64,000 nt of DNA from Variovorax atrisoli 110B (GCF_000382045.1 NZ_KB907459.1:62001-126000); one strand, 5' to 3'; shown: positions 15,880 through 24,842, counted from the first letter of the stretch. Translations and numbers: made by a program. The notes: generated from the letters alone by a model not told the origin.

Positions 15880-17279
15880 GATGCCGCCGTCGTGCGCAGG
15901 GCGGCAAGCAGTTTGTCGTGCACGCCGCCGAAGCCGCCGTTGCTCATGCAGACGATGTGATCGCCCGGCCGGGCCGCGGCGACGACCTGCTTCACCAGCG
16001 GCTCGATGGCCCCGGCGACCTGCGCGCGCTCACCCATCGGCGCGAGCGCGGCGGCCACGTCCCAGTCCAGTCCGGCCGTGTGGCAGAACGACAGGTCGGC
16101 CGATTCCAGGCTCCACGGCAGCTGCGCCGCCATGACGCCCAGCTTCATCGTGTTGCTGCGCGGCTCGAAGGCGGCGAGGATGCGCTCACTTTGCCGGCCG
16201 GCGTCGTCCAGCTTCTTGCGCAGGCCGTCGAGCGTGGTGCGGATTGCGGTCGGGTGGTGGGCGAAGTCGTCGTAGACCGTGATCGCGCCGCCGTCGCGCT
16301 CGACCGTGCCGCGCAGTTCCATGCGCCGGCGCACATTGCGGAAACTGCCGAGCGCCCGCGCCGCATCGGCCGGCGCCACGCCCACATGTTCGGCCGCGGC
16401 GATGGCTGCCAGCGCATTCATCTGGTTGTGCAGGCCGGAGAGTTCCCATTCGACTCGGCCGACCGTCTCGCCGCGCAGCAGCACGTCGAAGGCGTCGTGC
16501 GTGCCGCGGGCCTGCCATTCGCCGCCGGAGCCGAAGCGCGCGAGCTCGCTCCAGCAGCCCCGGGCCAGCACGCGCTGCAGGCTTTCCTCGGTGGCGTTCA
16601 CCACCAGCCGGCCTGTGCCGGGCACTGTGCGCACGAGGTGGTGAAACTGGCGTTCGATGGCGGCGAGGTCGTCGAAGATGTCCGCGTGATCGAACTCCAG
16701 GTTGTTCAGCACAGCGGTGCGCGGCCGGTAGTGCACGAACTTGCTGCGCTTGTCGAAGAAGGCCGTGTCGTACTCGTCGGCCTCGATCACGAAGGCGGGG
16801 CCGTCGCCCAGCCGGGCCGAGACGCCGAAGTCCAGCGGCACGCCGCCGACCAGGAAGCCGGGGGCCTTGCCGCCTTTTTCAAGGATCCAGGCGAGCATCG
16901 AGGTGGTCGTCGTCTTGCCGTGGGTGCCGGCCACCGCCAGCACATGGCGGCCCAGCAGAACGTTCTCGGCCAGCCACTGCGGACCGCTGGTGTAGGGCTT
17001 GCCGGCGTCGAGAATGGCCTCCATCAGCGGAAACTTGGGGCTCCCGTCGGCCAGCCGCGTGCGGGACACCACGTTGCCGACCACGAACATGTCGGGGGCG
17101 AGGGAGAGCTGGTCGGCGCCGAAGCCTTCGATCAGGTCGATGCCGAGGGCGCGCAACTGGTCGCTCATCGGGGGGTACACGCCGGCGTCGCAGCCAGTGA
17201 CCCGATGGCCGGCTTCGCGCGCGAGGGCGGCCACTCCGCCCATGAAAGTGCCGCAGATACCCAGGATATGAATGTGCAT
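15876..17279 (-). CDS. mpl: UDP-MurNAc:L-Ala-gamma-D-Glu-meso-DAP ligase (murein recycling)
   Basis: 467 residues. The N-terminus HILGICGTFMGGVAALA and the ATP loop AGTHGKTTTTSMLAW mark a Mur ligase of the Mpl type; MurC has a different N-terminal domain start. Downstream VIEADEYDTAFFDKRSKF and DDFAHHPTAI are present. Mpl re-attaches recycled tripeptide to UDP-MurNAc. AmpD (29560-30177) in the same window acts earlier in the same recycling route. The downstream cupin gene overlaps it. Confidence 0.96.
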   Translation of the reverse strand: MHIHILGICGTFMGGVAALAREAGHRVTGCDAGVYPPMSDQLRALGIDLIEGFGADQLSLAPDMFVVGNVVSRTRLADGSPKFPLMEAILDAGKPYTSGPQWLAENVLLGRHVLAVAGTHGKTTTTSMLAWILEKGGKAPGFLVGGVPLDFGVSARLGDGPAFVIEADEYDTAFFDKRSKFVHYRPRTAVLNNLEFDHADIFDDLAAIERQFHHLVRTVPGTGRLVVNATEESLQRVLARGCWSELARFGSGGEWQARGTHDAFDVLLRGETVGRVEWELSGLHNQMNALAAIAAAEHVGVAPADAARALGSFRNVRRRMELRGTVERDGGAITVYDDFAHHPTAIRTTLDGLRKKLDDAGRQSERILAAFEPRSNTMKLGVMAAQLPWSLESADLSFCHTAGLDWDVAAALAPMGERAQVAGAIEPLVKQVVAAARPGDHIVCMSNGGFGGVHDKLLAALRTTAAS

Positions 17280-17390
17280 CGGTCGATTCTAGGTAAGCGG
17301 TGCAGGCGGCCCTCGGCCGGGCTGCGCGTTTGTCCCGTGCGCCGTACTGATGTTCATGTGAGGGGCGCCCACTGCGGGCAAAATGCCCCG

Positions 17391-17987
17391 ATGGACACGT
17401 CCAAGCGCGAAATCGCCGCCGCAGCAGCCCGCCTCGTCGTGGAGGAGGGGCTCGAGTACGGCCCGGCCAAGCGCCGGGCATTGCGCGACCTGGGCCTCTC
17501 GACGCGCACTGCGCTGCCGAACAACGACGAGGTCGAGGCCGAGGTCCGCGAGTACATCGAACTCTTCTGCGCCGACACTCAGCCGCAGGAATTGCATGCA
17601 TTGCGCATGCTCGCGCTCGAATGGATGGAGCGGATGGCCGTCTTCCGGCCCCATGTGGGTGGTGCCGTGTGGCACGGAACGGCGACGCGACTGTCGGATA
17701 TTTACATCCAGTTGTTCTGTGATGATTCCAAATCGGCGGAGATAGCGCTGATCGATCATCACGTGGACTACGAGCCGCGCATGGTGACCGGCTTCCACGG
17801 CGAGCAGGTCGAGGCCCTGAGCGTGCATGCACCCAGCCGCCTGCTCGGGGAGGAGATCGGCGTGCACCTGCTGGTGTATGACCTCGACGACCTGCGCGGC
17901 GCCCTCAAGCCCGATGCCCAGGGGCGCGTGCCGCGCGGCGATCTGCCTGCATTGCGTCGACTGATTGAACGAGAAAAGGACAAGTGA
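17391..17987 (+). CDS. Conserved hypothetical protein, not recognised
   Basis: 198 residues from the ATG at 17391. The N-terminal third is helical and basic (KREIAAAAARLVVEEGLEYGPAKRRALRDLG), the middle holds an acidic helix pair, and the C-terminal half looks alpha/beta (ALIDHHVDYEP, IGVHLLVYDLDDLRGAL). No signal peptide or membrane helix is present, so it is probably cytosolic. A distant nucleotidyltransferase-like fold is possible, but I see no firm catalytic motif. It is divergent from mpl. The next gene, a TlpA-like protein, starts on the base after its stop codon, so the two are co-transcribed. Confidence 0.75.
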   Translation: MDTSKREIAAAAARLVVEEGLEYGPAKRRALRDLGLSTRTALPNNDEVEAEVREYIELFCADTQPQELHALRMLALEWMERMAVFRPHVGGAVWHGTATRLSDIYIQLFCDDSKSAEIALIDHHVDYEPRMVTGFHGEQVEALSVHAPSRLLGEEIGVHLLVYDLDDLRGALKPDAQGRVPRGDLPALRRLIEREKDK

Positions 17988-18542
17988 ATGACTTCTTCGC
18001 CCACCCGACGCGGCATGCTCTATGCCGGCGTGGCGGCCGCGGCTGCGGCCGCCGGGCTCGGCGGTGCCTGGTGGAAGGAGCGAAGCGCCGGCAGCGGTGC
18101 CGGCGGCAAGGAGCTGCTAGATGCGGCCTTCTGGGCGCAGAGCTTCGAGCGCCCGGAGGGCGGTGATCTCGTTCTGTCGAGCCTGCACGGCAAGCCGCTG
18201 CTGCTGAACTTCTGGGCGACGTGGTGTCCGCCCTGCGTCGAGGAAATGCCCATGATCGACGCCTTCTTTCGTCAAAATGGAGCGAATGGCTGGCAAGTGG
18301 TTGGATTGGCCATCGATCAGCCCAGCGCTGTCCGCAAGTTCCTGCAGCGCACGCCGGTCACCTATCCCACGGGCCTGGCCGGTCTGCAGGGTACCGAACT
18401 GGTCAAGAACCTCGGCAATACGGGCGGTGGGCTTCCCTTCACGCTGGTGCTGGATTCGGACGGATCGGTGGCTGCCCGTAAAATGGGCAAGCTCGAAGCG
18501 ACCGACCTGGAGACTTGGCGGCGTGAACTGGTTCATGGTTAG
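17988..18542 (+). CDS. TlpA/ResA-like thiol:disulfide oxidoreductase
   Basis: 184 residues. A membrane anchor or signal (about residues 9-27, preceded by TRRG) leads to a thioredoxin fold with the active site WCPPC in NFWATWCPPCVEEMP and the cis-Pro region GGLPFTLVLD. Such proteins reduce periplasmic disulfides, for example in cytochrome c maturation. The start directly abuts the upstream hypothetical gene. In many relatives aroQ sits just before accB; here this gene does. Confidence 0.88.
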   Translation: MTSSPTRRGMLYAGVAAAAAAAGLGGAWWKERSAGSGAGGKELLDAAFWAQSFERPEGGDLVLSSLHGKPLLLNFWATWCPPCVEEMPMIDAFFRQNGANGWQVVGLAIDQPSAVRKFLQRTPVTYPTGLAGLQGTELVKNLGNTGGGLPFTLVLDSDGSVAARKMGKLEATDLETWRRELVHG

Positions 18543-18545
18543 AAT
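18516..18545 (+). promoter_or_regulatory. Putative accBC promoter inside the tlpA-like 3' end
   Basis: TTGGCG (18516-18521), 18-bp spacer, TAGAAT (18540-18545). Transcription would start about 90 bases before accB. The leader carries the small dyad CCGGC-ACA-GCCGG (18618-18630). Confidence 0.4.
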
Positions 18546-18642
18546 CAGTTCCTTACGCTGGCGTTAGACGCCGAACGCCGAAAATCAACGATTTTCGAAC
18601 AAGTTATATCCTGAAGACCGGCACAGCCGGCACTGGAGTCCC

Positions 18643-19116
18643 ATGGATCTGCGCAAACTCAAGACACTGATCGATCTGGTGTCCGAATCGAATATTTCCG
18701 AACTGGAAATCACCGAAACCGAAGGCAAGGTTCGCATCGTCAAGGGCGGCGGCGCCGCCCCGGTGCAGTATGTGCAAACCCTGGCCGCGCCCCAGGCCGC
18801 TGCCGCAGCACCGGCCGCCGGCGCGGGCGCTGCAGCGGCTCCTGCCGCGGCGGCAGCACCGGCCGCCGAGGCCGCTCCTGCGGGCCACGCGGTGAAGTCG
18901 CCGATGGTCGGTACCTTCTACCGTTCGTCGAGCCCGGGCGCTGCGGCGTTCGTCGAGGTCGGCAGCAAGGTCAACGAGGGCGACACCCTCTGCATCATCG
19001 AGGCGATGAAGATCCTCAACGAAATCGAGGCCGACAAGTCCGGCACCATCACCCAGATCCTCGGCGAAAACGGCCAGGCGGTCGAATACGGACAGCCGCT
19101 GTTCATCATCGAGTAA
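18643..19116 (+). CDS. accB: Acetyl-CoA carboxylase biotin carboxyl carrier protein
   Basis: 157 residues. The N-terminal [22 protein letters not shown] block, an Ala/Pro linker (about 50-85) and the biotinyl domain ending in EAMKILNEI with Lys123 as the biotinylation site define AccB. It carries the carboxyl group between AccC and AccAD in the first step of fatty-acid synthesis. accC follows after 2 bp, the universal accBC order. Confidence 0.97.
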   Translation: MDLRKLKTLIDLVSESNISELEITETEGKVRIVKGGGAAPVQYVQTLAAPQAAAAAPAAGAGAAAAPAAAAAPAAEAAPAGHAVKSPMVGTFYRSSSPGAAAFVEVGSKVNEGDTLCIIEAMKILNEIEADKSGTITQILGENGQAVEYGQPLFIIE

Positions 19117-19118
19117 GC

Positions 19119-20468
19119 ATGTTCAAGAAGATCCTGGTTGCAAACCGGGGGGAGATCGCCCTCCGGATTCAGCGCGCCTGCAGCGAGCTCGGCATCAAGG
19201 CCGTGATGGTCTATTCCGAGGCCGACCGCGACGCCAAGTACATCAAGCTCGCCGAGGAAGCCGTCTGCATCGGGCCGGCCCCCTCCGCGCAGAGCTACCT
19301 CAACATGCCGGCGATCATCTCGGCGGCCGAGGTGACGGACGCCGAGGCGATCCACCCCGGCTACGGCTTCCTGAGCGAGAACGCCAACTTCGCCGAGCGC
19401 GTGGAGCAAAGCGGCTTCCAGTTCATCGGCCCGACGCCCGACAACATCCGCACCATGGGCGACAAGGTGTCGGCCAAGCAGGCGATGATCAAGGCCGGCG
19501 TGCCCTGCGTGCCCGGCTCGGAGGGTGAGCTCTCGGACGACGCCGCCACCAACAAGCGCATCGCGCGCGCCATCGGCTACCCCGTCATCATCAAGGCGGC
19601 CGGCGGCGGCGGTGGCCGCGGCATGCGCGTGGTGCACACCGAGGCGGCGCTGGTCAACGCGATCCAGATGACGAAGGCGGAAGCCCAGGCGGCCTTCAAC
19701 AATCCGGCCGTGTACATGGAGAAGTTCCTCCAGAACCCGCGCCACATCGAGATCCAGGTGCTTGCCGACAAGCACAAGAACGCCGTCTATCTCGGCGAGC
19801 GCGACTGCTCCATGCAGCGCCGCCACCAGAAGGTGATCGAGGAATCGCCCGCGCCCGGCATTCCGCGCAAGCTGATCGAGAAGATCGGCGAACGCTGCGC
19901 CGCGGCCTGCAAGAAGATCGGCTATCGCGGCGCCGGCACCTTCGAGTTCCTCTACGAGAACGGCGAGTTCTACTTCATCGAGATGAACACGCGCGTGCAG
20001 GTGGAGCACCCGGTGACCGAGTTCACCACCGGCATCGACATCGTCAAGACGCAGATCATGGTCGCCGCCGGCGAGAAGCTGCCGTTCACGCAGCGCCAGA
20101 TCCAGATGCACGGCCACGCGATCGAATGCCGCATCAACGCGGAAGACGCCTGGAAGTTCATTCCCTCGCCGGGCCGCATCACCATGTGGCACCCGCCGGG
20201 CGGCCCGGGCGTGCGCGTCGACTCGCATGCGTACACCAACTACTTCGTGCCACCGAACTACGACTCGATGATCGGCAAGATCATCGTCTACGGCGACACG
20301 CGCGAGCAGGCCATGGCCCGCATGCGCACGGCGCTGAACGAGACGGTGATCGAAGGCATCCAGACCAACATCCCGCTGCACCGCGAGCTGATGGTCGACG
20401 CCAAGTTCATGAGCGGGGGCACGAACATCCACTATCTGGAAGAGTGGCTCGCCGCGCACAAACGATGA
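19119..20468 (+). CDS. accC: Acetyl-CoA carboxylase biotin carboxylase
   Basis: 449 residues, the normal length. Seen are [14 protein letters not shown] at the N-terminus, the Gly-rich ATP loop [12 protein letters not shown], the [16 protein letters not shown] block and [14 protein letters not shown]. It carboxylates AccB-bound biotin using ATP and bicarbonate. It is co-transcribed with accB. A copy of the dispersed repeat follows immediately. Confidence 0.97.
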   Translation: MFKKILVANRGEIALRIQRACSELGIKAVMVYSEADRDAKYIKLAEEAVCIGPAPSAQSYLNMPAIISAAEVTDAEAIHPGYGFLSENANFAERVEQSGFQFIGPTPDNIRTMGDKVSAKQAMIKAGVPCVPGSEGELSDDAATNKRIARAIGYPVIIKAAGGGGGRGMRVVHTEAALVNAIQMTKAEAQAAFNNPAVYMEKFLQNPRHIEIQVLADKHKNAVYLGERDCSMQRRHQKVIEESPAPGIPRKLIEKIGERCAAACKKIGYRGAGTFEFLYENGEFYFIEMNTRVQVEHPVTEFTTGIDIVKTQIMVAAGEKLPFTQRQIQMHGHAIECRINAEDAWKFIPSPGRITMWHPPGGPGVRVDSHAYTNYFVPPNYDSMIGKIIVYGDTREQAMARMRTALNETVIEGIQTNIPLHRELMVDAKFMSGGTNIHYLEEWLAAHKR

Positions 20469-20471
20469 ACA

Positions 20472-20566
20472 CCCCCCAGGCTCCGCGCACTTCGTGTCGC
20501 TTCGCCAACCCCCTCGCCGGGGGCAACACCGGAGGCCCGGCAAAGCCGGTTCCTCGGTGTTCCTTG
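20472..20566 (-). repeat. Dispersed intergenic repeat, copy D (inverted)
   Basis: Reverse-complement copy of the element at 6814: CCCCAGGCTCCGCGCACTTC then GTGTCGCTTCGCCA, a C-run/G-run dyad, and CCGGCAAAGCCGGTTCCTCG. It begins 4 bp after the accC stop and ends just before the prmA ribosome-binding region. Confidence 0.85.
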
Positions 20567-20583
20567 TGAAGAAGGAGCTTGTC

Positions 20584-21474
20584 ATGTTTGAACTGCGCCT
20601 CATGGCGCCCGAAGATCGGGTCGAGACGCTGTGCGAGGCACTCGATGCATTCGATGCATTGAGCGTGTCGGTGGAAGACGCCGACGCGCAGACCGACGCC
20701 GAGCAGGCGCTGTTCGGCGAGCCGGGCATGCCGCCGCCCAAGGAGGGCTGGCAGCGTTCGCGCGTGATCGCGCTCTTTCCCGACGAAGCCCAGGCGAAGG
20801 AAACTGCGTCCGTGCTTGCGCTGCAGGACTTCTTCGAAGGCTGCGAGGTGCTCGGCATCGCGACGGTGCCCGAGCAGGACTGGGTGCGGCTCACGCAAGC
20901 GCAGTTCGCACCCGTCGAAGTCACGCCCGAGTTCTGGATCGTGCCCACCTGGCACGAGCCGCCCGAGCAGGCGAAGCAGGTGATCCGGCTCGATCCGGGC
21001 CTGGCCTTCGGCACCGGTACGCATCCCACCACCCGCATGTGCCTGCGCTGGATCGCCACGCGAGGCGAGGGAACACTGGCTGGCAAGCGCGTGCTCGACT
21101 ACGGTTGCGGCTCCGGCATCCTGGCGATCGGCGCCGCGAAGTTCGGTGCCACGGACATCGATGCGGTCGACATCGACGAGGCGGCGGTCTCCTCGACCGT
21201 GCTCAACGCCGAAGCCAACGGCGTGAAGCTCAAGGCCGGCCTGCCCGATGCGGCCAAGGGCGAGTACGACATCGTGCTGGCCAACATCCTGGCCACGCCG
21301 CTCAAGCTGCTCGCGCCGCTGCTGCGCGGCCATGTGAAGGCGGGCGGATCGCTCGTGATGGCCGGCATCCTCGAACGCCAGGCCGACGAACTGAAGGAAG
21401 CCTACGCGCCGTACGCGGCGCTCGAAGTCAGCGACAGCGAGGACGGCTGGATCCTCATGACCGCCCGCTGCTGA
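20584..21474 (+). CDS. prmA: Ribosomal protein L11 methyltransferase
   Basis: 296 residues. The N-terminal substrate domain leads to DPGLAFGTGTHPTTRMCL, the SAM loop VLDYGCGSGILAIGAAKFGA, DIDEAAV and ANILATPLKLL, all diagnostic of PrmA. It trimethylates lysines and the N-terminus of L11. AAGGAG lies about 10 bases before the ATG. accBC - prmA - DUF3426 is a familiar betaproteobacterial order. Confidence 0.96.
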   Translation: MFELRLMAPEDRVETLCEALDAFDALSVSVEDADAQTDAEQALFGEPGMPPPKEGWQRSRVIALFPDEAQAKETASVLALQDFFEGCEVLGIATVPEQDWVRLTQAQFAPVEVTPEFWIVPTWHEPPEQAKQVIRLDPGLAFGTGTHPTTRMCLRWIATRGEGTLAGKRVLDYGCGSGILAIGAAKFGATDIDAVDIDEAAVSSTVLNAEANGVKLKAGLPDAAKGEYDIVLANILATPLKLLAPLLRGHVKAGGSLVMAGILERQADELKEAYAPYAALEVSDSEDGWILMTARC

Positions 21475-21556
21475 GCCGTCGCGCTGTGCGCGGCCGGTTT
21501 TCTGCGTGGCCTTGAGCCCCCGCGCGGCGAGGGCCCAACCCTACAATCGCCCGGTC

Positions 21557-23086
21557 ATGAGTCTCGTCACGCGCTGCCCCGCCTGCACCACCACCTTCAA
21601 GGTGGTGCGCGACCAGCTTCGCATCTCGGACGGCTGGGTGCGCTGCGGTCGCTGCAGCAACGTGTTCGACGCGACGCTCGACCTGCACGAGACACCCGAC
21701 GGCGTCGGCAGCACTGCCGCCGCGCCCGGTGCTTCGTCGGCGGCGCAGGGCAGTGGTTTCATGCCAGGGCTGGTCGAACGGCCTGCTTCGCAGCCGGCGC
21801 CTTCACCCGAACCCGCCGCGCCGCCGTCTTCTGCCGAGCCGGAGTCCCTGCCGCCGGAAGAGCCCGAGCCGGCAGAACCGGAGCAGCCCTTGTCGTCATC
21901 CGCCGAGGATGCGGACTTCTTCGACGACGAGCCCGAACACCAGCGCCAGCGCAAGGATTGGCTGACGGAAGATGAGCACCTGCTTCCGCCGGATGCCCTG
22001 GTCCTTGACCAGGTGCCGAAGACCGTTCCGCCGCCGGTTCAATCGCCGCCTGCTTCTCCGCTGCCCGCCTTCTCGCTGACGCTGCCGGAGCACGGCATCG
22101 CTGCCGACGAGCCATGGTCCGATCTCGACGCCACGCAGCCCGCCTGGAAGCCCCCGCCGAGTACGCTGCCGCCGTTTCCGAACATCGACCTGAATCTTGC
22201 GTCCCCGCCGCCTGCGTCGCCACCACCGGCGCCGCCGCTGCCGGTCACGCCGCGCGTCTTCAAGACGCGCGCATTCATCGAGCGAGCGAGCGATGAGGGC
22301 GATGCGGGAGGTGCGGCGGATGAACGCGAGCAGCTCGAGAAGGACCACGACCAGGTGCAGATGCAGAAGGCGCTGCGCCGCGCCCGCGCCAAGTCGGCCA
22401 AGATCGCAAGCGCCAAGGCTCGCGAGGAACGCGCTGCGGCGAAGGCTCCGGCCGTGGTCGTCCGCGAGGAAACCGAAACCGACACCGAAAGCCAAGCCGG
22501 CGAGCCCGATCCGGTGCTCTCGCCGATCTTCGAGCCGCCCCCTGGGCATCCCTTCGCGGAGGACGACGAGCCACTGGAGAACGCGCCGGGCTTCTGGCAG
22601 CGCAGGGGCGTTCGCGTGGTGCTGATCCTGCTGGTGGTCCTTGCTGCGCTGCTGCTCGTGCTGCAGATCGTTCGCCATGAACGCGACGGCATCGTCGCGC
22701 GCCAACCCAATCTGCGGCCCGCGGTCGCTGCGCTGTGCGAGTACACGGGCTGCGAACTCGGCGCGCTGCGCCAGATCGGCGACATCGTGATCGAAGGCGC
22801 GGCCTTCGCTCGCGAGAAGAGCGGCGGCAACGACTACCGCCTGAGTTTCACCTTGCGCAACGGCGCCACCGTGCCGCTTGCGATGCCGGCCATCGAGCTC
22901 TCGCTGCTCGATACGCAGGAGCGCGCCGTGGTGCGCCGCGTGCTGATGCCGGCCGACTTCGGCGCTCCGTCGGTGCTGCCTGCGCGCGCGGATCGCGCTG
23001 CCTCGCTGCCCCTGACCTTGTCGGCCTCCGAAGCAGCAGCGCTGCCGCCCGTCGCGGGTTATCGCGTCGAGGCTTTCTATCCCTGA
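21557..23086 (+). CDS. Zinc-ribbon DUF3426 membrane protein with long disordered middle
   Basis: 509 residues. An N-terminal MJ0042-type zinc ribbon has two Cys pairs, CPAC and CGRC. A Pro/Ala/Glu/Ser-rich disordered region (about 45-340) includes a basic helical patch (about 275-305). One membrane helix (about 353-373, VVLILLVVLAALLLVLQIV) precedes a C-terminal periplasmic DUF3426 domain. Function is unknown. TACAAT at 21542-21547 lies 9 bases before the ATG, so the mRNA may be nearly leaderless. The position after prmA is conserved in many betaproteobacteria. Confidence 0.85.
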   Translation: MSLVTRCPACTTTFKVVRDQLRISDGWVRCGRCSNVFDATLDLHETPDGVGSTAAAPGASSAAQGSGFMPGLVERPASQPAPSPEPAAPPSSAEPESLPPEEPEPAEPEQPLSSSAEDADFFDDEPEHQRQRKDWLTEDEHLLPPDALVLDQVPKTVPPPVQSPPASPLPAFSLTLPEHGIAADEPWSDLDATQPAWKPPPSTLPPFPNIDLNLASPPPASPPPAPPLPVTPRVFKTRAFIERASDEGDAGGAADEREQLEKDHDQVQMQKALRRARAKSAKIASAKAREERAAAKAPAVVVREETETDTESQAGEPDPVLSPIFEPPPGHPFAEDDEPLENAPGFWQRRGVRVVLILLVVLAALLLVLQIVRHERDGIVARQPNLRPAVAALCEYTGCELGALRQIGDIVIEGAAFAREKSGGNDYRLSFTLRNGATVPLAMPAIELSLLDTQERAVVRRVLMPADFGAPSVLPARADRAASLPLTLSASEAAALPPVAGYRVEAFYP

Positions 23087-23145
23087 GCGCGGCGCGTGCA
23101 CGCGTCCCGCTCGCTTTCATCCACTCAACCACTCAACGGCTAACC

Positions 23146-24048
23146 ATGGCAACTGTGATCTGCGGTTCCCTCGCATTCGACACCATCATGACTTTCGAGG
23201 GCCGGTTCGCCGACCAGATCCTTCCCGACCAGCTGCACATCCTGAATGTGTCGTTCCTCGTGCCCACGCTACGTCGCGACTTCGGCGGCTGCGCGGGCAA
23301 CATCTCCTACAGCCTCAATGCGCTCGGCGGCACGGCGCTGCCGATGGCAACGCTCGGCAGCGACGGTGCCACCTACCTCGAGCGCATGCGCTCGCTGGGC
23401 ATCAGCACGGAGTTCGTGCGGCAGCTCGACGACACCTTCACCGCGCAGGCGATGATCATGAGCGACGTCGACAACAACCAGATCACCGCCTTCCACCCCG
23501 GCGCGATGCAGCAGGCGCACATCACGAAGGTCGCCGCGCGAGAGGACATCAAGCTCGGCATCGTCGCCCCCGACGGACGCGAAGCGATGCTGCAGCACGC
23601 GGAGCAGTTCGCTGCGGCGGGCATCCCGTTCGTGTTCGATCCGGGCCAGGGCCTGCCGATGTTCGACGGCGAGGCGCTGCGCCACTTCGTCGATCTGGCG
23701 AGCTGGGTGGTGGTGAACGACTACGAAGGAAAGATGCTCTCGCAGCGCACCGGCTGGAGCCTGGCCGAGATATCGAAGCGCGTGCGCGGCCTCGTGGTCA
23801 CGCTGGCGGCCGAGGGCTGCGAGATCTGGACCGACGGCGAGCGCGAGCATGTGCCGGGCGTGGTGGCCACCGAGGTGGTCGAGCCCACGGGCTGCGGCGA
23901 CGCATGGCGCGGTGCGCTGCTCTTCGGCCTGGAAAAGGGCTGGCCGCTCGCGCAGTGCGCGGAACTGGGCAACAAGGTCGGCGCGATCAAGATCGCTCAG
24001 CGCGGCCCGCAGAACTACGAGATCGACCGCAAGGCGCTGAGCGTCTGA
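23146..24048 (+). CDS. PfkB-family sugar/nucleoside kinase (adenosine kinase-like)
   Basis: 300 residues. FGGCAGNISYSLNALGG at the N-terminal substrate site, VVNDYEGKML and the PfkB signature with catalytic Asp, EPTGCGDAWRGALLFGLEKG, are clear. The early GSLAFDTIM and the lid resemble adenosine kinases more than ribokinase, so adenosine is a likely but unproven substrate. A strong bidirectional terminator separates it from the convergent H1-like gene. Confidence 0.88.
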   Translation: MATVICGSLAFDTIMTFEGRFADQILPDQLHILNVSFLVPTLRRDFGGCAGNISYSLNALGGTALPMATLGSDGATYLERMRSLGISTEFVRQLDDTFTAQAMIMSDVDNNQITAFHPGAMQQAHITKVAAREDIKLGIVAPDGREAMLQHAEQFAAAGIPFVFDPGQGLPMFDGEALRHFVDLASWVVVNDYEGKMLSQRTGWSLAEISKRVRGLVVTLAAEGCEIWTDGEREHVPGVVATEVVEPTGCGDAWRGALLFGLEKGWPLAQCAELGNKVGAIKIAQRGPQNYEIDRKALSV

Positions 24049-24083
24049 TCTTCTTCCCGGAAGAGCGCCCGCAAGGGCGATAA

Positions 24084-24115
24084 AAAAGCCCGGCACCGTG
24101 AGGTGCCGGGCTTTT
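24084..24115. terminator. Bidirectional rho-independent terminator
   Basis: A perfect 14-bp stem, AAAAGCCCGGCACC (24084-24097) and GGTGCCGGGCTTTT (24102-24115), loop GTGA, between the convergent kinase and H1-like genes. A/T tracts on both sides let it serve both strands. Confidence 0.93.
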
Positions 24116-24137
24116 GCCTTCAAGGCCGCTGAGAAAC

Positions 24138-24647
24138 TCAGGGCTTGCTGGCCGTGGGGAACGGCCATGCTGCCTGAGGATTCAGCGTCGTTTGCGCCGC
24201 AGGGGCAGGCGCTACGGCGGCAGCCTTGGCAGGGGCAGCGGCCTTGGGAGCCTTCTTCGCAGCAGGCTTCTTGGCAGCAGGCTTTTTCGCGGCTTTCTTG
24301 GCAGCAGCCTTTTTGGCAGGGGCCTTCTTGGCGGCAGCCTTCTTCGCAGGAGCCTTCTTGGCAGCGGCCTTTTTCGCCGGGGCCTTCTTGGCAGCAGCCT
24401 TCTTCGCAGGCGCCTTCTTCGCTACGGCCTTCTTGGCAGGAGCCTTCTTGGCAGCGGCCTTCTTCGCCGGTGCTGCCTTCTTCGCTGCTACCTTCTTTGC
24501 CGGAGCCTTCTTGGCAGCGACCTTCTTGGCCGGTGCCTTCTTGGCGGCTACCTTCTTGGCAGGAGCCTTCTTCGCGGCGACGGCCTTCTTGGCCGGGGCC
24601 TTCTTTGCAGCGGCTTTCTTAGCCGGAGCTTTCTTTGCAGTTGCCAT
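24138..24647 (-). CDS. Histone H1-like lysine/alanine-rich DNA-binding protein
   Basis: 169 residues from the ATG at 24647, with AAGGAG well placed before it. Residues 1-125 are tandem variants of a short AAKKAPAKK-type unit, giving a very basic, flexible protein. The C-terminus loses the repeat and ends in [10 protein letters not shown]. Such H1/HctB-like proteins in betaproteobacteria bind DNA and compact or modulate the nucleoid. There is no folded domain. Repeat number is expected to vary between strains by slippage. Confidence 0.9.
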   Translation of the reverse strand: MATAKKAPAKKAAAKKAPAKKAVAAKKAPAKKVAAKKAPAKKVAAKKAPAKKVAAKKAAPAKKAAAKKAPAKKAVAKKAPAKKAAAKKAPAKKAAAKKAPAKKAAAKKAPAKKAAAKKAAKKPAAKKPAAKKAPKAAAPAKAAAVAPAPAAQTTLNPQAAWPFPTASKP

Positions 24648-24721
24648 TTCTATTTCTCCTTGATCAAGTTGAAAAATCAACCTATTGAAGCACTCCACGC
24701 ACCTCGGGTGCCGTGAAGCGA

Positions 24722-24757
24722 TTCATGGTGTTGGAATCTCTGCTCCAGCACCATGAA
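24722..24757. repeat. Long hairpin between nrdB and the H1-like gene
   Basis: TTCATGGTGTTGGA (24722-24735) and TCCAGCACCATGAA (24744-24757) form a 14-bp stem with one T-G position and an 8-base loop. No T-run follows in the leftward transcript, so it is not a classical terminator. It may be an mRNA-stabilising or processing hairpin, or an operator. Confidence 0.65.
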
Positions 24758-24842
24758 CACCTGAGCCCTCGTCCATGTCGCGCTCTTCGGCGCGATCGGT
24801 GGCAAGGGCAATTCTTGAATTCATTAATTCTTTTCGAAAGAT

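Noticed and set aside
24138-24650. Lysine/alanine tandem repeats as a CRISPR or satellite
   Set aside because: The repeat has codon periodicity and encodes an H1-like protein with a good ribosome site; there are no spacers.
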